A stretch of DNA of 64,000 nucleotides, from the NCBI GenBank assembly GCA_903772945.1, contig CAICTM010000055.1, positions 84,588 through 148,587 of the forward strand. Reading direction: 5' to 3'. Both the position numbers and the translations under genes were made by a program. Each line of letters opens with the position of its first letter. Position 1 is the first letter of the stretch. Positions 10,386 through 22,105 of the stretch are shown piece by piece. The DNA is from Seminavis robusta (Eukaryota; Bacillariophyta; Bacillariophyceae; Naviculales; Naviculaceae). A model generated the notes under the pieces. That model saw only the letters and a list, made by a program, of their open reading frames with translations. It was not told the DNA's origin and made no database searches.

Positions 10386-11339
10386 ATGGCAGACAAGAAA
10401 CCCGTCAAGTTCTTTTGGACACATTTGTCCAGCCGCAAAGATGGCAAAGAGAAGGATGGAGTCATCAAGCTGAAAGTACCGTCACAAACACACGTGTGGA
10501 GACACACAGAGGAAGATGGCTCTGTCAACAATAGCCCCTTTTACTTCCGAAAGATTGCAGGAGACTTTGAAGCCACTGTGAAGGTAACTGCCAAAATGCA
10601 AACATGGCTAGACCAATGTGGGCTCCTCCTACAAGAAAAAAGAGGGATCTACACCAAAGTCGCACTGGAATATCACGAGCCACCAGATGGTGGTGAGAGT
10701 GGCTTGAGACATTTTGCTTGCTGTTATGTTCATCCAGAAGAATGGCAGTTTGAGCGATCGCTGAGTCCATATCCTGGACAATTTCATCGTGGTGATCCAA
10801 AATATAGCCATGCAATGCTCGAGGGTAACGTTAACAAAGTGTGGCTCAAATTGAGTCGATTGGAGGGTTATATTGAAGCCAACTACAGTCTGGATGGAGA
10901 AGACTGGCAGGAGCTAAAGGCTGCAAAATTCTCAGATGCGGAAACACTAAGCATTGGTGTCTTTGGTGCTTCTCCAGGAGGGGATAAGCTGGGTTTTAAG
11001 TGTTCCTTTGAAAACTTCTCGGTGGTGGAGGATGAGGATATTAGCGAAAGTGAAGAGGAAGAACCGGACGAGGAATCCTGTCCCGAGGAAGAGGTTCCCG
11101 AGGAAGAAGGAGAATTTGAGGACTACGAAGAAGATGGCCAAGCCGGCGGAGAAGAAGCAGAGGAGGAAGAGGAGTTTGAAGATTACGAAGATGAAGATTA
11201 TGATGATGATGAGCTGTCTCAAGGGGAGGTCTTCAAAGGCCCAAAACTGGGTGAACCTCCTAGCTTAGGGATAGCAGGTATGGAATCCGAGTCTGGTTTC
11301 GCAGCATTTGAAGATACTGAAGATGAGGATTCGGAGTAA
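10386..11339 (+). CDS. DUF1349 / REE1-like concanavalin-fold protein with acidic tail
   Basis: A 317-residue single-exon protein. Residues 1-213 match the DUF1349 pattern: WTHLSSRKDG, NNSPFYFRKIAGDFEATVKV, then TWLDQCGLLLQEKRGIYTKV and LEGYIEANYSLDGEDWQEL, ending GFKCSFENFSVV. These beta-sandwich proteins include yeast Ree1, linked to enolase regulation; the biochemical activity of the family is not settled. The last about 100 residues are an acidic tail (runs of E/D with DYEDEDYDDDE) not found in the short bacterial forms. There is no signal peptide or membrane segment, so it is probably cytosolic or nuclear. The start at 10386 has a strong Kozak-like context. Confidence 0.8.
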   Translation: MADKKPVKFFWTHLSSRKDGKEKDGVIKLKVPSQTHVWRHTEEDGSVNNSPFYFRKIAGDFEATVKVTAKMQTWLDQCGLLLQEKRGIYTKVALEYHEPPDGGESGLRHFACCYVHPEEWQFERSLSPYPGQFHRGDPKYSHAMLEGNVNKVWLKLSRLEGYIEANYSLDGEDWQELKAAKFSDAETLSIGVFGASPGGDKLGFKCSFENFSVVEDEDISESEEEEPDEESCPEEEVPEEEGEFEDYEEDGQAGGEEAEEEEEFEDYEDEDYDDDELSQGEVFKGPKLGEPPSLGIAGMESESGFAAFEDTEDEDSE

Positions 11340-11925
11340 GACCGAGTGTACAGCACGGCCAGGCTCCAGAACTCAACGTTTGGCTGCTGGTCAGTCTCTG
11401 CTAGCAAACAACAATATCTGGTGATCCCCATTCGATTCCGATAACAAATGAAATCCATCGGAGTGACTGTAGTAAGTCCCCTGGCCTGGATTGGAGCTGT
11501 CATTTTTCTTCAGTTAGCTCGATATTGTGTGGCAAGGTTTCACATTTGAAGTTCAACAGGACAGACGAGAGAGCACTGATCATTTGCTGGTTATAATAGT
11601 GGCATGTAATATGTAGAATAGTTTGGTGGCTGGCAACACCCACGAACGATGCGGAAACTCGAGTGAACTCTTCGATGGCGGACTGCACGGATTCGACTGC
11701 ACGGATTCGATTCTCTCGTTGAGGCAGAGACTAGCTACTAGCGTGAGTTCCCCCGAGATAATAAGGGATTTGAGTAGAGTATCGCCAAAACAAAACCGCT
11801 AGCAGCAATGAAGAAACAAGGGTATTAACTAAATTTGCTATCGGACTTACAGTTTCCTTCGAGCTAATTGCTTCTCAGACTTGACTGTCGACGACTACCG
11901 GTAGAGGAAAACCCCCATCAAAATA
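11340..11925. other. 3' intergenic between convergent genes
   Basis: Lies between the tails of the DUF1349-like gene and the minus-strand Hsp70-like gene. No coding signal is seen. It holds a direct duplication of CTGCACGGATTCGA near 11684-11712 and one TACCGGTA word at 11896. Confidence 0.5.
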
Positions 11926-13410
11926 CTATGCTTCCGCCGTTGCCTCGCCTTCCAACCGCACCAATCCCTTATCAAAATGGTACTCGTACTGCGGCAGAAG
12001 AGACGATGCTCCCAAAGCCACCAGTTCAGACCTTGTCGAGAGTGCAGGCAGCACAACTTCCGTCTGGAAGAATCCAAAACACTCCTTGATAGTTGATTCC
12101 ACCATCTGGTGTTTGGCGCCACCTCCGACAACCAACACATGACCCAAATCTTGGGGCTGTTGGTTGATACCGGTCAATAGCTGAGTCATGAGCGACATCC
12201 ACAAGGACGAGAGGCTATGGGGTACTACTGGCACATGCGGGCTCAAAATGGACGACGAGCTTCCATCTTCGTATTTCAAGATCATGTCGGTGACAATGGC
12301 ATCCGCTACTTTTTGCTCAATCAATTGTCGTGGTACGCGAAGATCCAAATGGATGGGTTCCCGCGTCTCCAAATCCATGCCAATGTAGGGTATGTTCAAT
12401 TGAGCCTGTGGCTGGGTGTTTAGTTCTTGCACTGCCTCTTGTGCGGCCGTTCGGAGGCGTTGCCACGCCATGCCGTCATTCTTGACGGTGGACAATCCTG
12501 GTTGACTTTCCACCACATGATCACAAATAGCATCCACATATACCTGAGCTCCAAAATCGAGGCTGACATTGGTCAATACAACATCTCTTTGGACCACGCT
12601 TAGGCTTGTCATGGAGGCCCCCATGTCGATCACAAGAACTGGTTTGTTTAGGTCGTGTAGGGGCAATTCACCATGGACTTGAGCACCCCACACTGCGGCA
12701 ACCGGTTCGGGAATCCATTCGGCAGTTTTCCATGTATCATTATTATGCGTATGATTCCATGGATTGTTCTTGTCCTGGGTATCCTGGACAGCCGTGGGAG
12801 GTACAGTGACGATGGATCTCATTTTGGAATGATCCAAACCGGCTCGTTCCACGGCATCCTGAATGCTGGGCGAGACAACTTTCATCAAAATTTCTTCCGT
12901 GTTTTCTTCTGCTGCCGAACTTCGAGCCATGCTGGTTGTCTTGGGATCCAACTCCCAGAATTTTTCAAAGGCTCGTTGTCCCATCAATACTTCTTCGCCG
13001 TCTGGTGGTTGGATGATTCCCGCAAAGGTCGATCGAGCACCTTCTCGGGTTGCCAAAATGCCGTTTCCATTGTGAGCCAACTTGACAAACATGGTTCCAA
13101 CATCCACTGCCAATGTTCCATCTTTGTATTGATCTGTGGCACCCGAATTTTCGTTGCGATGGGCTTTTTCGTACTGCTGCAACTGCCACTGATAGTCTTC
13201 CCATTCTTCCTCCATTCGATTCATGGCTTTCCAAGAATATCGACCAATAAAGAGCAAACCCAACCCAGCCACAATTGGTAGCACTTCGCGTTTGGAAGTG
13301 GCATGGTACTGACGTATCATTGCAGGTNNNAGGGAACGATGGGTTGTTGATGCACCATTGAACCGCTTCACTACCAGCTGAGAGGGCGAAGACTGCAAGC
13401 ATCGGATCAT
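11926..13410 (-). CDS. Hsp70/actin-fold ATPase with N-terminal membrane anchor, probably mitochondrial
   Basis: 494 residues from the ATG at 13410. The open frame extends further upstream, but that part looks like untranslated sequence. The N-terminus is basic and hydroxylated (MIRCLQSSPSQLVVKRFNGA), like a mitochondrial presequence. A single hydrophobic segment follows (VLPIVAGLGLLFIG, about 43-56), then a short coiled part, then an actin-like ATPase fold. Phosphate-1 loop is AVDVGTMFVKL (about 101-111); phosphate-2 is VLVIDMGASMTSLSVV; the adenosine loop is LVVGGGAKHQMV near the C-terminus. A canonical Hsp70 substrate-binding domain is missing, so this is an Hsp70-like ATPase and not a standard chaperone. 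Three N at 13328-13330 leave two residues unread. It is divergent from the SET gene, with 329 bp between starts. Confidence 0.75.
   Translation of the reverse strand: MIRCLQSSPSQLVVKRFNGASTTHRSXXPAMIRQYHATSKREVLPIVAGLGLLFIGRYSWKAMNRMEEEWEDYQWQLQQYEKAHRNENSGATDQYKDGTLAVDVGTMFVKLAHNGNGILATREGARSTFAGIIQPPDGEEVLMGQRAFEKFWELDPKTTSMARSSAAEENTEEILMKVVSPSIQDAVERAGLDHSKMRSIVTVPPTAVQDTQDKNNPWNHTHNNDTWKTAEWIPEPVAAVWGAQVHGELPLHDLNKPVLVIDMGASMTSLSVVQRDVVLTNVSLDFGAQVYVDAICDHVVESQPGLSTVKNDGMAWQRLRTAAQEAVQELNTQPQAQLNIPYIGMDLETREPIHLDLRVPRQLIEQKVADAIVTDMILKYEDGSSSSILSPHVPVVPHSLSSLWMSLMTQLLTGINQQPQDLGHVLVVGGGAKHQMVESTIKECFGFFQTEVVLPALSTRSELVALGASSLLPQYEYHFDKGLVRLEGEATAEA
13328..13330. other. Assembly gap (NNN) inside the Hsp70-like gene
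   Basis: Three undetermined bases lie near residue 27 of the presequence region. The frame continues across them, but the gap may stand for an unknown length. Confidence 0.95.
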
Positions 13411-13739
13411 TGTCAACAAGACCACAGTAATTGGTGAGAAGAATTCGTGAAGCGAGAAAAAGTGGTTGGTTGGAAGAAAGCACGAAGAGAAGAGAAGGGA
13501 AAGTGCGAAACTGCAGGCGCGCGCGTCGGCATTTACTGATTTAGAGATCAGGATAAAAAAGTGTGTCGAATTTAGAGATTGGGATTTCAGAAACGAGAAA
13601 CTGACGTAAAGCCTTCCTTGCACCTCCACAAACATCACTGACCATGATGTCCATGCCAAGATCCTCCGATATGATGGCTCCAATCATCATGAAACAATCA
13701 ATCGCAATAACCCATAGTTCTAAAGAGTAGAATGCATGC
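13411..13739. promoter_or_regulatory. Shared divergent promoter region (Hsp70-like / SET)
   Basis: The 329 bp between two opposite start codons must hold both 5' regions. No TATA-like or other motif could be assigned with confidence. Confidence 0.4.
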
Positions 13740-15195
13740 ATGATGAGGTTACTGGGCCTGGTTCTTTCGCTCCTCGCGAGCAATGTGGTTGCGTTTTGCA
13801 ATCACCCTGCACCCGCTACGCTTCGCGCCACCAATGCCCCGCTGGCTTCGCTTGTCATGCGCAATACCATCAACATTGACGAGTGGACACCTCGAGATGT
13901 TGTATCCATGGAGGAATGGTGCACATCTTGTGGAGTTCAAAAGGAAGAAGCCCTTCAGCTGACATTTAGCGACCCCAATGACGCCAGAGATATTCAGGTC
14001 ATGACCAACCAAGATCTTCCAGCCGGGCAGACAGTGATGTTTGTACCCAGTTCCATGGTTCTAAGAGGAAACTACGTTCGACAAGAACTGGGTGCTGCGA
14101 CGGCATCAGAAGAACTTTTGGCTCGGCGACTGGGACAAACGTCCGAAACGATCTCGCAATTCTATCTCTTTCTCAAAATTCTAAGAGAATACGAATTTGG
14201 AGATCAATCACCTTGGTTTCCTTGGTTGAATTCCTTGCCACGATACTTTTCCAATGGGGCGTCCATGACTCATTTCTGCTGTACCCAATGTCTTCCTCCC
14301 TTGGTGGGAAGCCTTGCCAATCAGGAACGAATCCGGTTCATTCAGTTTTTTAGGGCTCTGCAAGATGTGCAGTTCTTGACCACCGAAACCAGAAGCAATC
14401 GACCACTGGCCAAATGGGCCTTTGCCATTGTTTCCACGAGAAGTTTTCCATCCCAAGATGGCACAGATTACAACATTGTTCCCATGGCGGATATGGTACG
14501 TCGTGGTTGGGAGTCTTGTCTTGTCTAGTCTTGTCTCTGTTGGGACCACTCACTTGACCCGTGCATTATGCTCAACAAACGACAAATAATAAAATGATTG
14601 CTGGCAGTTCAATCATGGAACAAACACTGAAATTCAAATCAGCTATGACGAAGAAGGCAACTGCTATGCTGTCACAAACTATGATGTACCGGCTGGGTCA
14701 CCCCTCAGAATGTCATATGGGGACCCCACCAACCCGTCCAAATTGTTTGCTCGCTATGGTTTTCTGGATGAAACTGCCCCTGCCACATTTTGCAAAATCA
14801 TGATTACAAATCCATCGCAAGAGATTAAGGACATGGGGTATGATCAGTCCAGAATGCTGTTCTACAAAGATACTGGAGAAGTGTCGCCGGAGGTGTGGGA
14901 TGTCTTGCTGTATCAAGTGTTGGAATCTAACCCGTCGGATCAACAAGTCTTGTACCAGGCTCATATGAATGGGGACTTTGAGACCAAACAAGCCCTACAT
15001 GGACAATATTTCCTGCAAACCAAGGTAGCGCTGCAGAATCATGTCGATAGCTTCTTGAATTCGTTGCAGACATTATCCAAAAAGGCAGAGGGGAGAAATT
15101 TGGAAATTCATCCCAGACTTCCCTTGATTATGAGGCACAATGAGTTTGTCAGGAACACGTTCCTGTTAGTGAAGGCTAATCTTGATCAAATGTAG
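13740..15195 (+). CDS. Plastid SET-domain protein lysine methyltransferase (Rubisco LSMT-like)
   Basis: Two exons, 13740-14495 and 14608-15195, with a 112-nt GT-AG intron; 447 residues. The N-terminus MMRLLGLVLSLLASNVVAFC is a signal peptide ending at A18|F19, the diatom plastid-import site type. The split SET domain contains PAGQTVMFVPSSMVL, then the long insert typical of LSMT/SETD3 proteins (FLKILREYEFGDQSPWFPWL). The catalytic block NIVPMADM joins across the intron to FNHGTNTEI, whose NH is the AdoMet-binding NHS-like motif. MSYGDPTNPSKLFARYGF is the closing YG..N....YGF motif. The C-terminal part (from about 300) matches the helical Rubisco-LSMT substrate-binding lobe. It should use AdoMet to methylate lysines on a plastid protein; the actual substrate is unknown. 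Confidence 0.85.
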
Positions 15196-16007
15196 GCAAA
15201 TAAAAGACTCAGTTTTTGAGTCGGCTAGCAGGTCGCAGAATATCAAATCTTTATTACTTCATGGACCATTTCCATTCGTCGGTTGCAGACTTGCACTGCT
15301 GTCTTTTAGTAGCTCTTTAGACCGGATAGGCCCCACCTAAAAAGATACAGCGTTGATTTCAAATGGAAGATTAGTATTTACCGCATCTATCTGAATTAGT
15401 GATTAATCAATCAATCCAATGAATTGAATGATCAATCATCCAAAAGGTTGTCTCTCATCTCTTGTCTCATTGTCTCGTGGGCTTCCAGCAGCTATACCGT
15501 ACGGTATGCATTAGTTCACTTGGATTCATTCCCGAATGAATGATTAGAATACGAATCGAATCTCGATCGAATCTAATCTACGGTACGGTAGTGATCGGGA
15601 TATCAGTACGGCTCTAGTAGACGAAAATGCGAATTGGACGGATAGATCGACGTCATTGTATCCCAAAAATGAGAACACATGGACGTCATCATATCCCAAG
15701 TTAATACCGGATAGGTCGCCATGAGAATCCCTGATACCAACAAAGTAGGAAGATGCGGTATTAATATTAGTTTCAAACGTTAAAACTACAGTACAACATA
15801 CTGTAACTTACCACATCTACCTTTCTAAAACTCTCTTTCAGAACGAAAGTGCCTCGAAAAGCTCCTCGAAGCAAGGAAAGTGATGGCTTCTCGCTTCCGC
15901 ATCCACCACACCGGTAGCTTCCTCTACTCACAAATTTCAGTTTCCACTGAATTGAAACCTCTCCGAAACAGTAACCAGAAAGAATAACAATCGAATCAAT
16001 CGAAACC
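15196..16007. other. Intergenic; promoter side of the transporter gene
   Basis: No coding signal. Contains ATTCGAAT/GATCGAATC-type words near 15540-15580 and the 5' region of the gene at 16008. Confidence 0.5.
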
Positions 16008-19000
16008 ATGGCAAGCGATCCAAAGGACGACAGTGTTGAAACTGGTCAGGAAATTGCCCATGACAATGATCCTTCTCCCACATCCAATCCGGATCAAATC
16101 ACGTTTGCTCCAGGCCGCCCAGGTCACTCCACGACGGCTGGACATGACTTGTTCCCCTCCCCTCATCATCGCCCAAGTGCACCAGCCGCTCATCGTCGTC
16201 CTTCCTTGGAGTCTAAGGAGCTCATGGGTCCCATTCTTCGTCGCAAAAAGGTCGTCAGTCTTCCATTGGGTGCTGGCGGAGACTTCTTCTATACAACCAT
16301 TCCGGAAGAAGGAGGCCATCGCGCATTGCTGAATGATTTCGAAGCGCATCATCGCGAAAGAGGCCTCAGCTATGATCCCAACCGTCGGCACTTGCGCCAC
16401 AAACAGAAGAGCAACGAAGGCGGCGGCAATGTTCCTGCTCCATCAGTTCCGGCTCCTCCTTCTCCGGGAGGATCAGGCCACCGCCGCCGCCAAATGACGC
16501 CTCAACAGCACTTTATGCGTGGAATCATTCGTCGTCGACAGGTGAGTTTGGATCTGTTGGGACCCAATGACTTCTTCGAGCTGCCGGAGGATATCCAAGC
16601 ATCGGTGCTCGTTGATGAGGAAGCCAAGGAAGCCACGGAAAGCATGCCGACAATGATTGATGAAGAGGGGGAGGAACCTGCTGCTTCTGGTTCTGCGCTT
16701 TCCAGTGCTCCTTCTTCCGAGAAACAACTCTTCTTTCCTCTCCGCTTTTCCGCTCCTCGCCAGAAGCTAAAGGTTGGCGGAGGTGCTGGTCATCAACATA
16801 CCGGTAGCGCGCACGGACCAACACCACAGGATGCGCCCACCAAGCAAGAAGTTGACTCGGAGACACAGGATGCCTTGGAACGGTACACTCGCGCTCATGA
16901 ACAGGTGCAAGCGGAAATGATGCGACTTTCCAAAGCCATCCCAGAAGAAAGTAGCAGCCAGTTGACCAGTCTCGTGGCCAAAATGGAAAGTATGAACCCG
17001 GATCACTCGGCTCTCAAGAGGTCTTTACTAAGGCGCAAGTCAACTGCCTCCTCTTCTGCAATGTCAAATGAGAGCGGCGACTTCTTTTCTGTCGCCCCAT
17101 TGGATGAAAGCGGTGTGGGTTCCAAAATGACGGAAGGATATTCTGAGGTTGACACGGCAGAAAGCGATGACGACGAAGAAGATTCCGATGTGATCCGTGC
17201 CGGACGATCCGACAAGATCAAAGCACTGGTTTGCTTCTTCATCATGCTGGCCCTGACCCTTCTTGTCTCGCTCTGGCGCACGCATCTTGATGAAGCAAGC
17301 TTCATTTTGGGCCCGGTGGGTCTGGCCTGTGTGACCTCTTGCCCGGGCAACCCAACCACTCGTGATTTTTTTGACGGGCACAATCACTTCAAAGAACACG
17401 AAGTCATTGACCTCGTCATGCACTTGGATGGGAATAGTGTCGCGAAGGAACTCGAGACACACGCTCTTGTGGAAATCATTGGTGTCGAAAGTGGAATGGT
17501 CAAAGCCAGTCGTCAGTTTGGCCCACCTGGAGAGGAGCGACATACACTGGTCCATGACGTTGTCGTTGACTTCCCACACCCTGATGAAGCCCACGTCATC
17601 AATGTGACATCCACCGACCCGAACGTAGAGCTCTCCTTTACCCTTCTTGCCGACGTCAAGGCACCTCTGGCGGATCATTCCGTGGTCGTGGCCGCTGTCA
17701 TCATGGTGCTGGTATATGCTTTTATCCTCTTGGAAGTCATCCATCGCACTTTGATTGCCATCTATGGATCCATGGTTGCCCTGATGTTTTTCTTCATCAT
17801 GGAAGGCGGACATGTGGAATCCATCAGGATGATAATGCTCCATTTGGAGTGGTCAACACTGGGTAAGTGAGGAAATTGATGTTCCAAACCCGTCGCCATG
17901 TCAGCATGCAGCTCACACTTCACTGTCTCTTCCGTCTCTCTGATACCAGGACTATTATTTGGAATGATGCTTATCGTGGGTGAACTTTCCCACACTGGTG
18001 TGTTTGAGTGGTGCGCTGTGAGGATTCTTATCTTTAGCAAGGGGAGCTACGTCCGCCTCTTGGTACTCTTGAGTGTCCTCACCGCGGTTGCCAGCGCCTT
18101 TTTGGACAATGTGACTACGATGTTGGTAAGCTTGCTGTTGGATGAGAGATGGGTGACGGGGAAAGCCAGAGGGACCTAGGTTCAGTTTCGCCATCGTCCT
18201 CCTTTAGTCACTCACGCATTTCTGCTGTGCCTCCCAGCTTGTGGCCCCGGTCACCATTGATATGTGCCATATCGTCGGAAATATCGACCCTCGCCCTTAC
18301 CTAATTGCGGAAGTCCTCTTGAGTAATATCGGAGGCACTGCTACTTTGATTGGAGATCCTCCAAACATCATCATTGGGTCAGCATTCTCGGAGATCATTG
18401 GCTTTGTGGATTTCATCACAAACGTTCTTCCAGTCATCTTTGTCTTCTGTGTCCCAGTCGCACTCCTGCTTGTGGTGTATCTCTATCGTTGGTATCTGAC
18501 GTCGTCCCAGATGCGAGTTTTGGACACTGCTTTGCTGAAGAAAACCTACAAGATCTACGACGAGCCCCGCCTGCTCATTTCAGGAATCGTGACGTTCTTC
18601 GTCATTTTGATGTTCTTCCTCCATCCCGTGCACCACAAGGACACCGCTTGGATCGCTCTGTTGGGAGCCTTTGTGACGATTGCTTTTACCAATCCACATG
18701 ACATTCAGAGCGCACTTCGGAGTCACGTTGAGTGGGACACCCTGCTCTTCTTTGCGGGTCTCTTTGTCCTGGTGGAAGTATGTGCTGCAATGGGGCTGCT
18801 TCAGGCCATTGGTGACGCCCTGGCGAGCTACATCTCTGACCAAGAGGAAGATCAGCAGCTGACAGTAGCCATTACCCTGCTTCTCTGGGTTAGTGCCTTT
18901 GCAAGCTCGTTCTTGGACAACATCCCGTACACGGCGACTATGATACCAGTGATCAGGATCCTTTCAGCAGAGTTGCCTGATACTCTCCCATTGGAAACGC

Positions 19001-19206
19001 TCGCCTGGGCGCTTTCCTTGGGTGCCTGCCTCGGAGGAAACGGGACGCTGTTAGGAGCAAGTGCAAATATTGTCACTGCCGGGATCTCCACCAACAAGGG
19101 CTACGAGATTTCATTTGTCAACTTTTTCTATCCCGGTATGCTGGTTATGATTGTGACCGTGGCTATTTCCAACCTGTACATGCTGGTCCGCTACGTTTGG
19201 ATCTGA
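16008..19206 (+). CDS. P-protein (OCA2)/ArsB-NhaD family membrane transporter
   Basis: Three exons, 16008-17862, 17950-18125 and 18238-19206; introns 17863-17949 and 18126-18237 are GT-AG and keep frame. 999 residues. Residues 1-400 are hydrophilic and low-complexity, with several RRRQVSLDLL/RRKKVVSLPL-like basic patches and an acidic end. TM1 is ALVCFFIMLALTLLVSLW; an extramembrane domain of about 165 residues follows. Then come paired helical bundles with SAFLDNVTTMLVLVAPVTI and SSFLDNIPYTATMIPVI, the two inverted LDN..T motifs of the ion-transporter superfamily, and NIGGTATLIGDPPN, typical of P proteins. OCA2-type proteins affect ion balance and pH in organelles; the transported ion here is unknown. 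The N-terminal extension is much longer than in animal P proteins. No plastid-type presequence is visible. Confidence 0.85.
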
Positions 19207-20245
19207 GACAACATGCGAGATTGAATGACGACCAACATTACATACATCACGATCTTTCACTCCTCGTCTATAAGTTTAGCAAAGTCAGTGTACTCAACAT
19301 CTAGTTTTTATTGCTCTTGAAGTAGACTACTGGTAACTACTATTTCTGTAGACTAGCTAGTTATGGAACTGGTTGACTACAATTTGTATTAGGCTCACCA
19401 CCAGTGCATGGTCAGGTGAGACCCAGCACCCCATGCTACCATGGGGTGTCGCACCATCTCTGATTGTCATTCGAATGATCACCTAGTCCTGAATTTCGCC
19501 TGTTCTTTGCCTAAGCCTGGCCCCGGCTGGCTTCCGTAGATAATTTCCCTTGTACTCTAACACCCCCCTACAATGATCATCGATTACTGTACATGCATGT
19601 ATGCTCGATCTGATCATTCGATTCGATTCATTCGATTCAATTTTCCCAGATCTCGGGCGGCAACACTTTGAAGCCAGCGGAGTGGAGCATTTCCGTTGAA
19701 GCGCACTTTTGGAGAGAGCATTCCGAAACACTTAGACTAAATAAATCTAAGTGCCGATTCCATCTCTGGTACGGTTTTCTACGTGGACAGGACGTAGACC
19801 CCAAAAGACGGTTAACGCCCACACGATTTAGCGGAGCGGAGATCTGGTTCGTCGTTCATTGTTCTCTTCGTTCGAGAGGTGAGATGGCCATGATGTTGTT
19901 CTGTGCTGCCTGAATAGAGATTAGCGTTGTGGTCGAGGGTGGTGTTGACACTGGTGCAGTGGAGTGGTTGTCTGGATTGGTTGCATTGTGCCGAAAAGCG
20001 ATGAACAGCAAAGCAACAGGTGTCAGTGTGATGCCTTCGTTCACGGTGGCTGTGTGTGCAATTTTTGGCGGTGTTTTGCACTTTGACACAATGACGGATT
20101 GTATTCGTTAGAGTTTGCATGGTGTTTCTGACTCTCTTTTGTGTCTGATGTTCGTCTTTCGTCTCTTGTTGGGAACTTTTCGCTATACAAACTCGCTGAT
20201 TGAGTCAGTTCTAGTCAATAGTAAGATAAAACAGCAACAACAACC
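19207..20245. other. Intergenic with a small hairpin
   Basis: No supported gene. An 8-bp perfect stem, CACCCCAT / ATGGGGTG with a 6-nt loop, lies at 19427-19448, about 220 bp after the transporter stop. Its role is unknown. Confidence 0.5.
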
Positions 20246-20794
20246 ATGTCGGAAGAGTGCAAATCTGCCGAGGGCGACTATGTGATGATGGGAAAGCCCG
20301 GAGCCGCTCCAGGCCGCGGCGCTGCTGGACTTCCCCATGGCATTGATGACCCAAACCTTCCACAAGAAGAGAAGGATCACCGTCTGGCGATTGCTCTGCA
20401 GCAACAGGAGAATGCTGCTGCTCTGGAGGAGCACAAGAAGAAGCACGAAGCTACCAAAAAGGCTGACATGCACCGCACTGCTCGGTCGGGAACCTTCAGC
20501 CGCTTGGCCAACGTTCGCGACAAGGACCATGGAATGCTTTCGGTTCCCGCTGACTACACCACTGACAATGCCTACGTCAACGCAGCAAACGAGCCAAAGA
20601 TGTCCACCTATGCCCCTCCCCCAAAGAATGCCAAGCCCGAAGAAATCCAGGATTACAAGCTCGCCGCCGAACTTCAGAGGTTTGAACAAGTCGGTGCTGG
20701 AACCGTCCGGGAAATGGAAAAGATCGCCCAGGAGGAAGAGGAAGCTGCCAAGGCTCAGGCTCACCGCACTGGTCTGAGCACCTACAAGAAGTAG
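20246..20794 (+). CDS. Small hydrophilic protein with two LAxxLQxxE repeats, function unknown
   Basis: 182 residues, single exon, start in ACAACCATG context. No signal peptide or membrane segment; very rich in A, E, K and Q. Two similar segments stand out: EEKDHRLAIALQQQE (about 40-54) and EIQDYKLAAELQRFE (about 133-147). Each is a short amphipathic helix with the pattern D-[HY]-[RK]-L-A-x-x-L-Q-x-x-E, followed by more charged helix. They resemble peptide-binding helices in shape, but I do not recognise a named domain. The middle contains TFSRLANVRDKDHGML and YTTDNAYVNAANEP. Codon use and a clean long frame on the plus strand support a real gene. The reverse strand also has an open frame of similar length, judged to be a shadow. 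Confidence 0.65.
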   Translation: MSEECKSAEGDYVMMGKPGAAPGRGAAGLPHGIDDPNLPQEEKDHRLAIALQQQENAAALEEHKKKHEATKKADMHRTARSGTFSRLANVRDKDHGMLSVPADYTTDNAYVNAANEPKMSTYAPPPKNAKPEEIQDYKLAAELQRFEQVGAGTVREMEKIAQEEEEAAKAQAHRTGLSTYKK

Positions 20795-22105
20795 GCGTGT
20801 TGCTGCTACTGTTTCGGAGGCAATCTACAGGCCAACAAGGCCAACAATCCACTGTGCAAATTACAGGTATTCAGATTTGTGGCTTGCGTTAAGAAACACT
20901 GGCGAGCCGTCAACTGCATAATGGGCCTATTCAGCAACGCCTCTTCTATTTTCGCTTAACTTGAAAACTATAACTTATTGTTACCCTAATAAGTGTCATG
21001 TATCACGTGCCTTTGATGTTGTACCTGACTAGATGGAGTGAGTTATGATGTGCCTCTCATAATGTGTTGGGCAAGCTTCTAAAGGTAGATGATGCTGAGT
21101 TTGAGTCTCCTTCAAGCTGCCTAGAATTGTAGACGACGCAGGCGGCTGGGTGCCCAGGGTATCAGCATTCAATCGGTTGCTCCCTCCCCCCTGCCAACTC
21201 ACCAGCTAGCTAGCAGCTGGCCTGGCCCTTCCCAATCCCACTACCGGTACTACCGGTAGCTAGCACTGTTAATGATAATCATAGCGCTAGTCAGGATATC
21301 TGCAGTGTGATCACAGACAGTCTCTGCATTGCTCCAAAGAATTGCGCATCGCGGATCACGCGGTGTCTGATGGTCTTGAGGCTCTTCGTGCTCGCCGGAA
21401 GGCTGCAGCTGCTGCGAACCTTCAAAGGTCATACACATCTTGCTGTGTTCTAGCCGATCTGTTGTGAAGCGTGCCTCAGAGCCTGGCACCTGGCTTGCTT
21501 CATGTGGTTCTAATGCCTGAAAATGGCATTGTTCTAGCCACCCAGGAATTCCGGGATGCTCTGCACTTGCGCTAAGCTCAGAGTCCCTCTGATCTCCCCA
21601 CCCACTGTGGTGGCCGCGGAGAGGGCTCCAGTGTCATCCATAATCTTTCATGTACCAGGGCGGCTTGGTTCTCCAATGCCATAATGAAATGCGTGATGAA
21701 CTTGCCCCCTCTGGGATGTCAATGGTGCACTTGCCCCGTTCCCGCTAATCTTGCCCTCACATGCCCCTGCCCAACTTTTCCAGCCACCCTCTACACGTGA
21801 CTTCCCACCACAGGTGCCCTTCTCTGGCCAGCTTAGCTTTGCCCTCTCTCACTGCTTAAACTTTTCATCTACTCTTTTATTGGTACTATTAATATAAGGG
21901 GCACGATGAAGAGTCTGGCATAACGGGTTTTGTTTACTGCTCAAGACTGACTGGCCTCGGGCTCATCTACCGTGAGGTTTCCACTGAACTACTAGTTTCA
22001 ATCCTTCTTTGAGTTCTTTCTCCGATTGAGTTTAGCCAGCCCAAAACGGAATCAATATTTTTGCGTACAGGGAAAGCTGTGATTCATTGAATAATCCCTT
22101 GGAGA
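20795..22105. other. Intergenic between convergent genes
   Basis: No coding signal. Two TACCGGTA words flank CTAGCTAGC-type sequence at 21242-21262. The rest is unremarkable mixed sequence. Confidence 0.5.

Noticed and set aside
17064-17843. Minus-strand open frame of 259 codons in the P-protein gene
   Set aside because: Antisense shadow; the plus strand has the full transporter motif set and matching introns.
20183-20764. Minus-strand open frame of 193 codons with hydrophobic runs
   Set aside because: Antisense to the small hydrophilic protein; Leu/Val runs arise from GAG/GAA-rich coding DNA read backwards.
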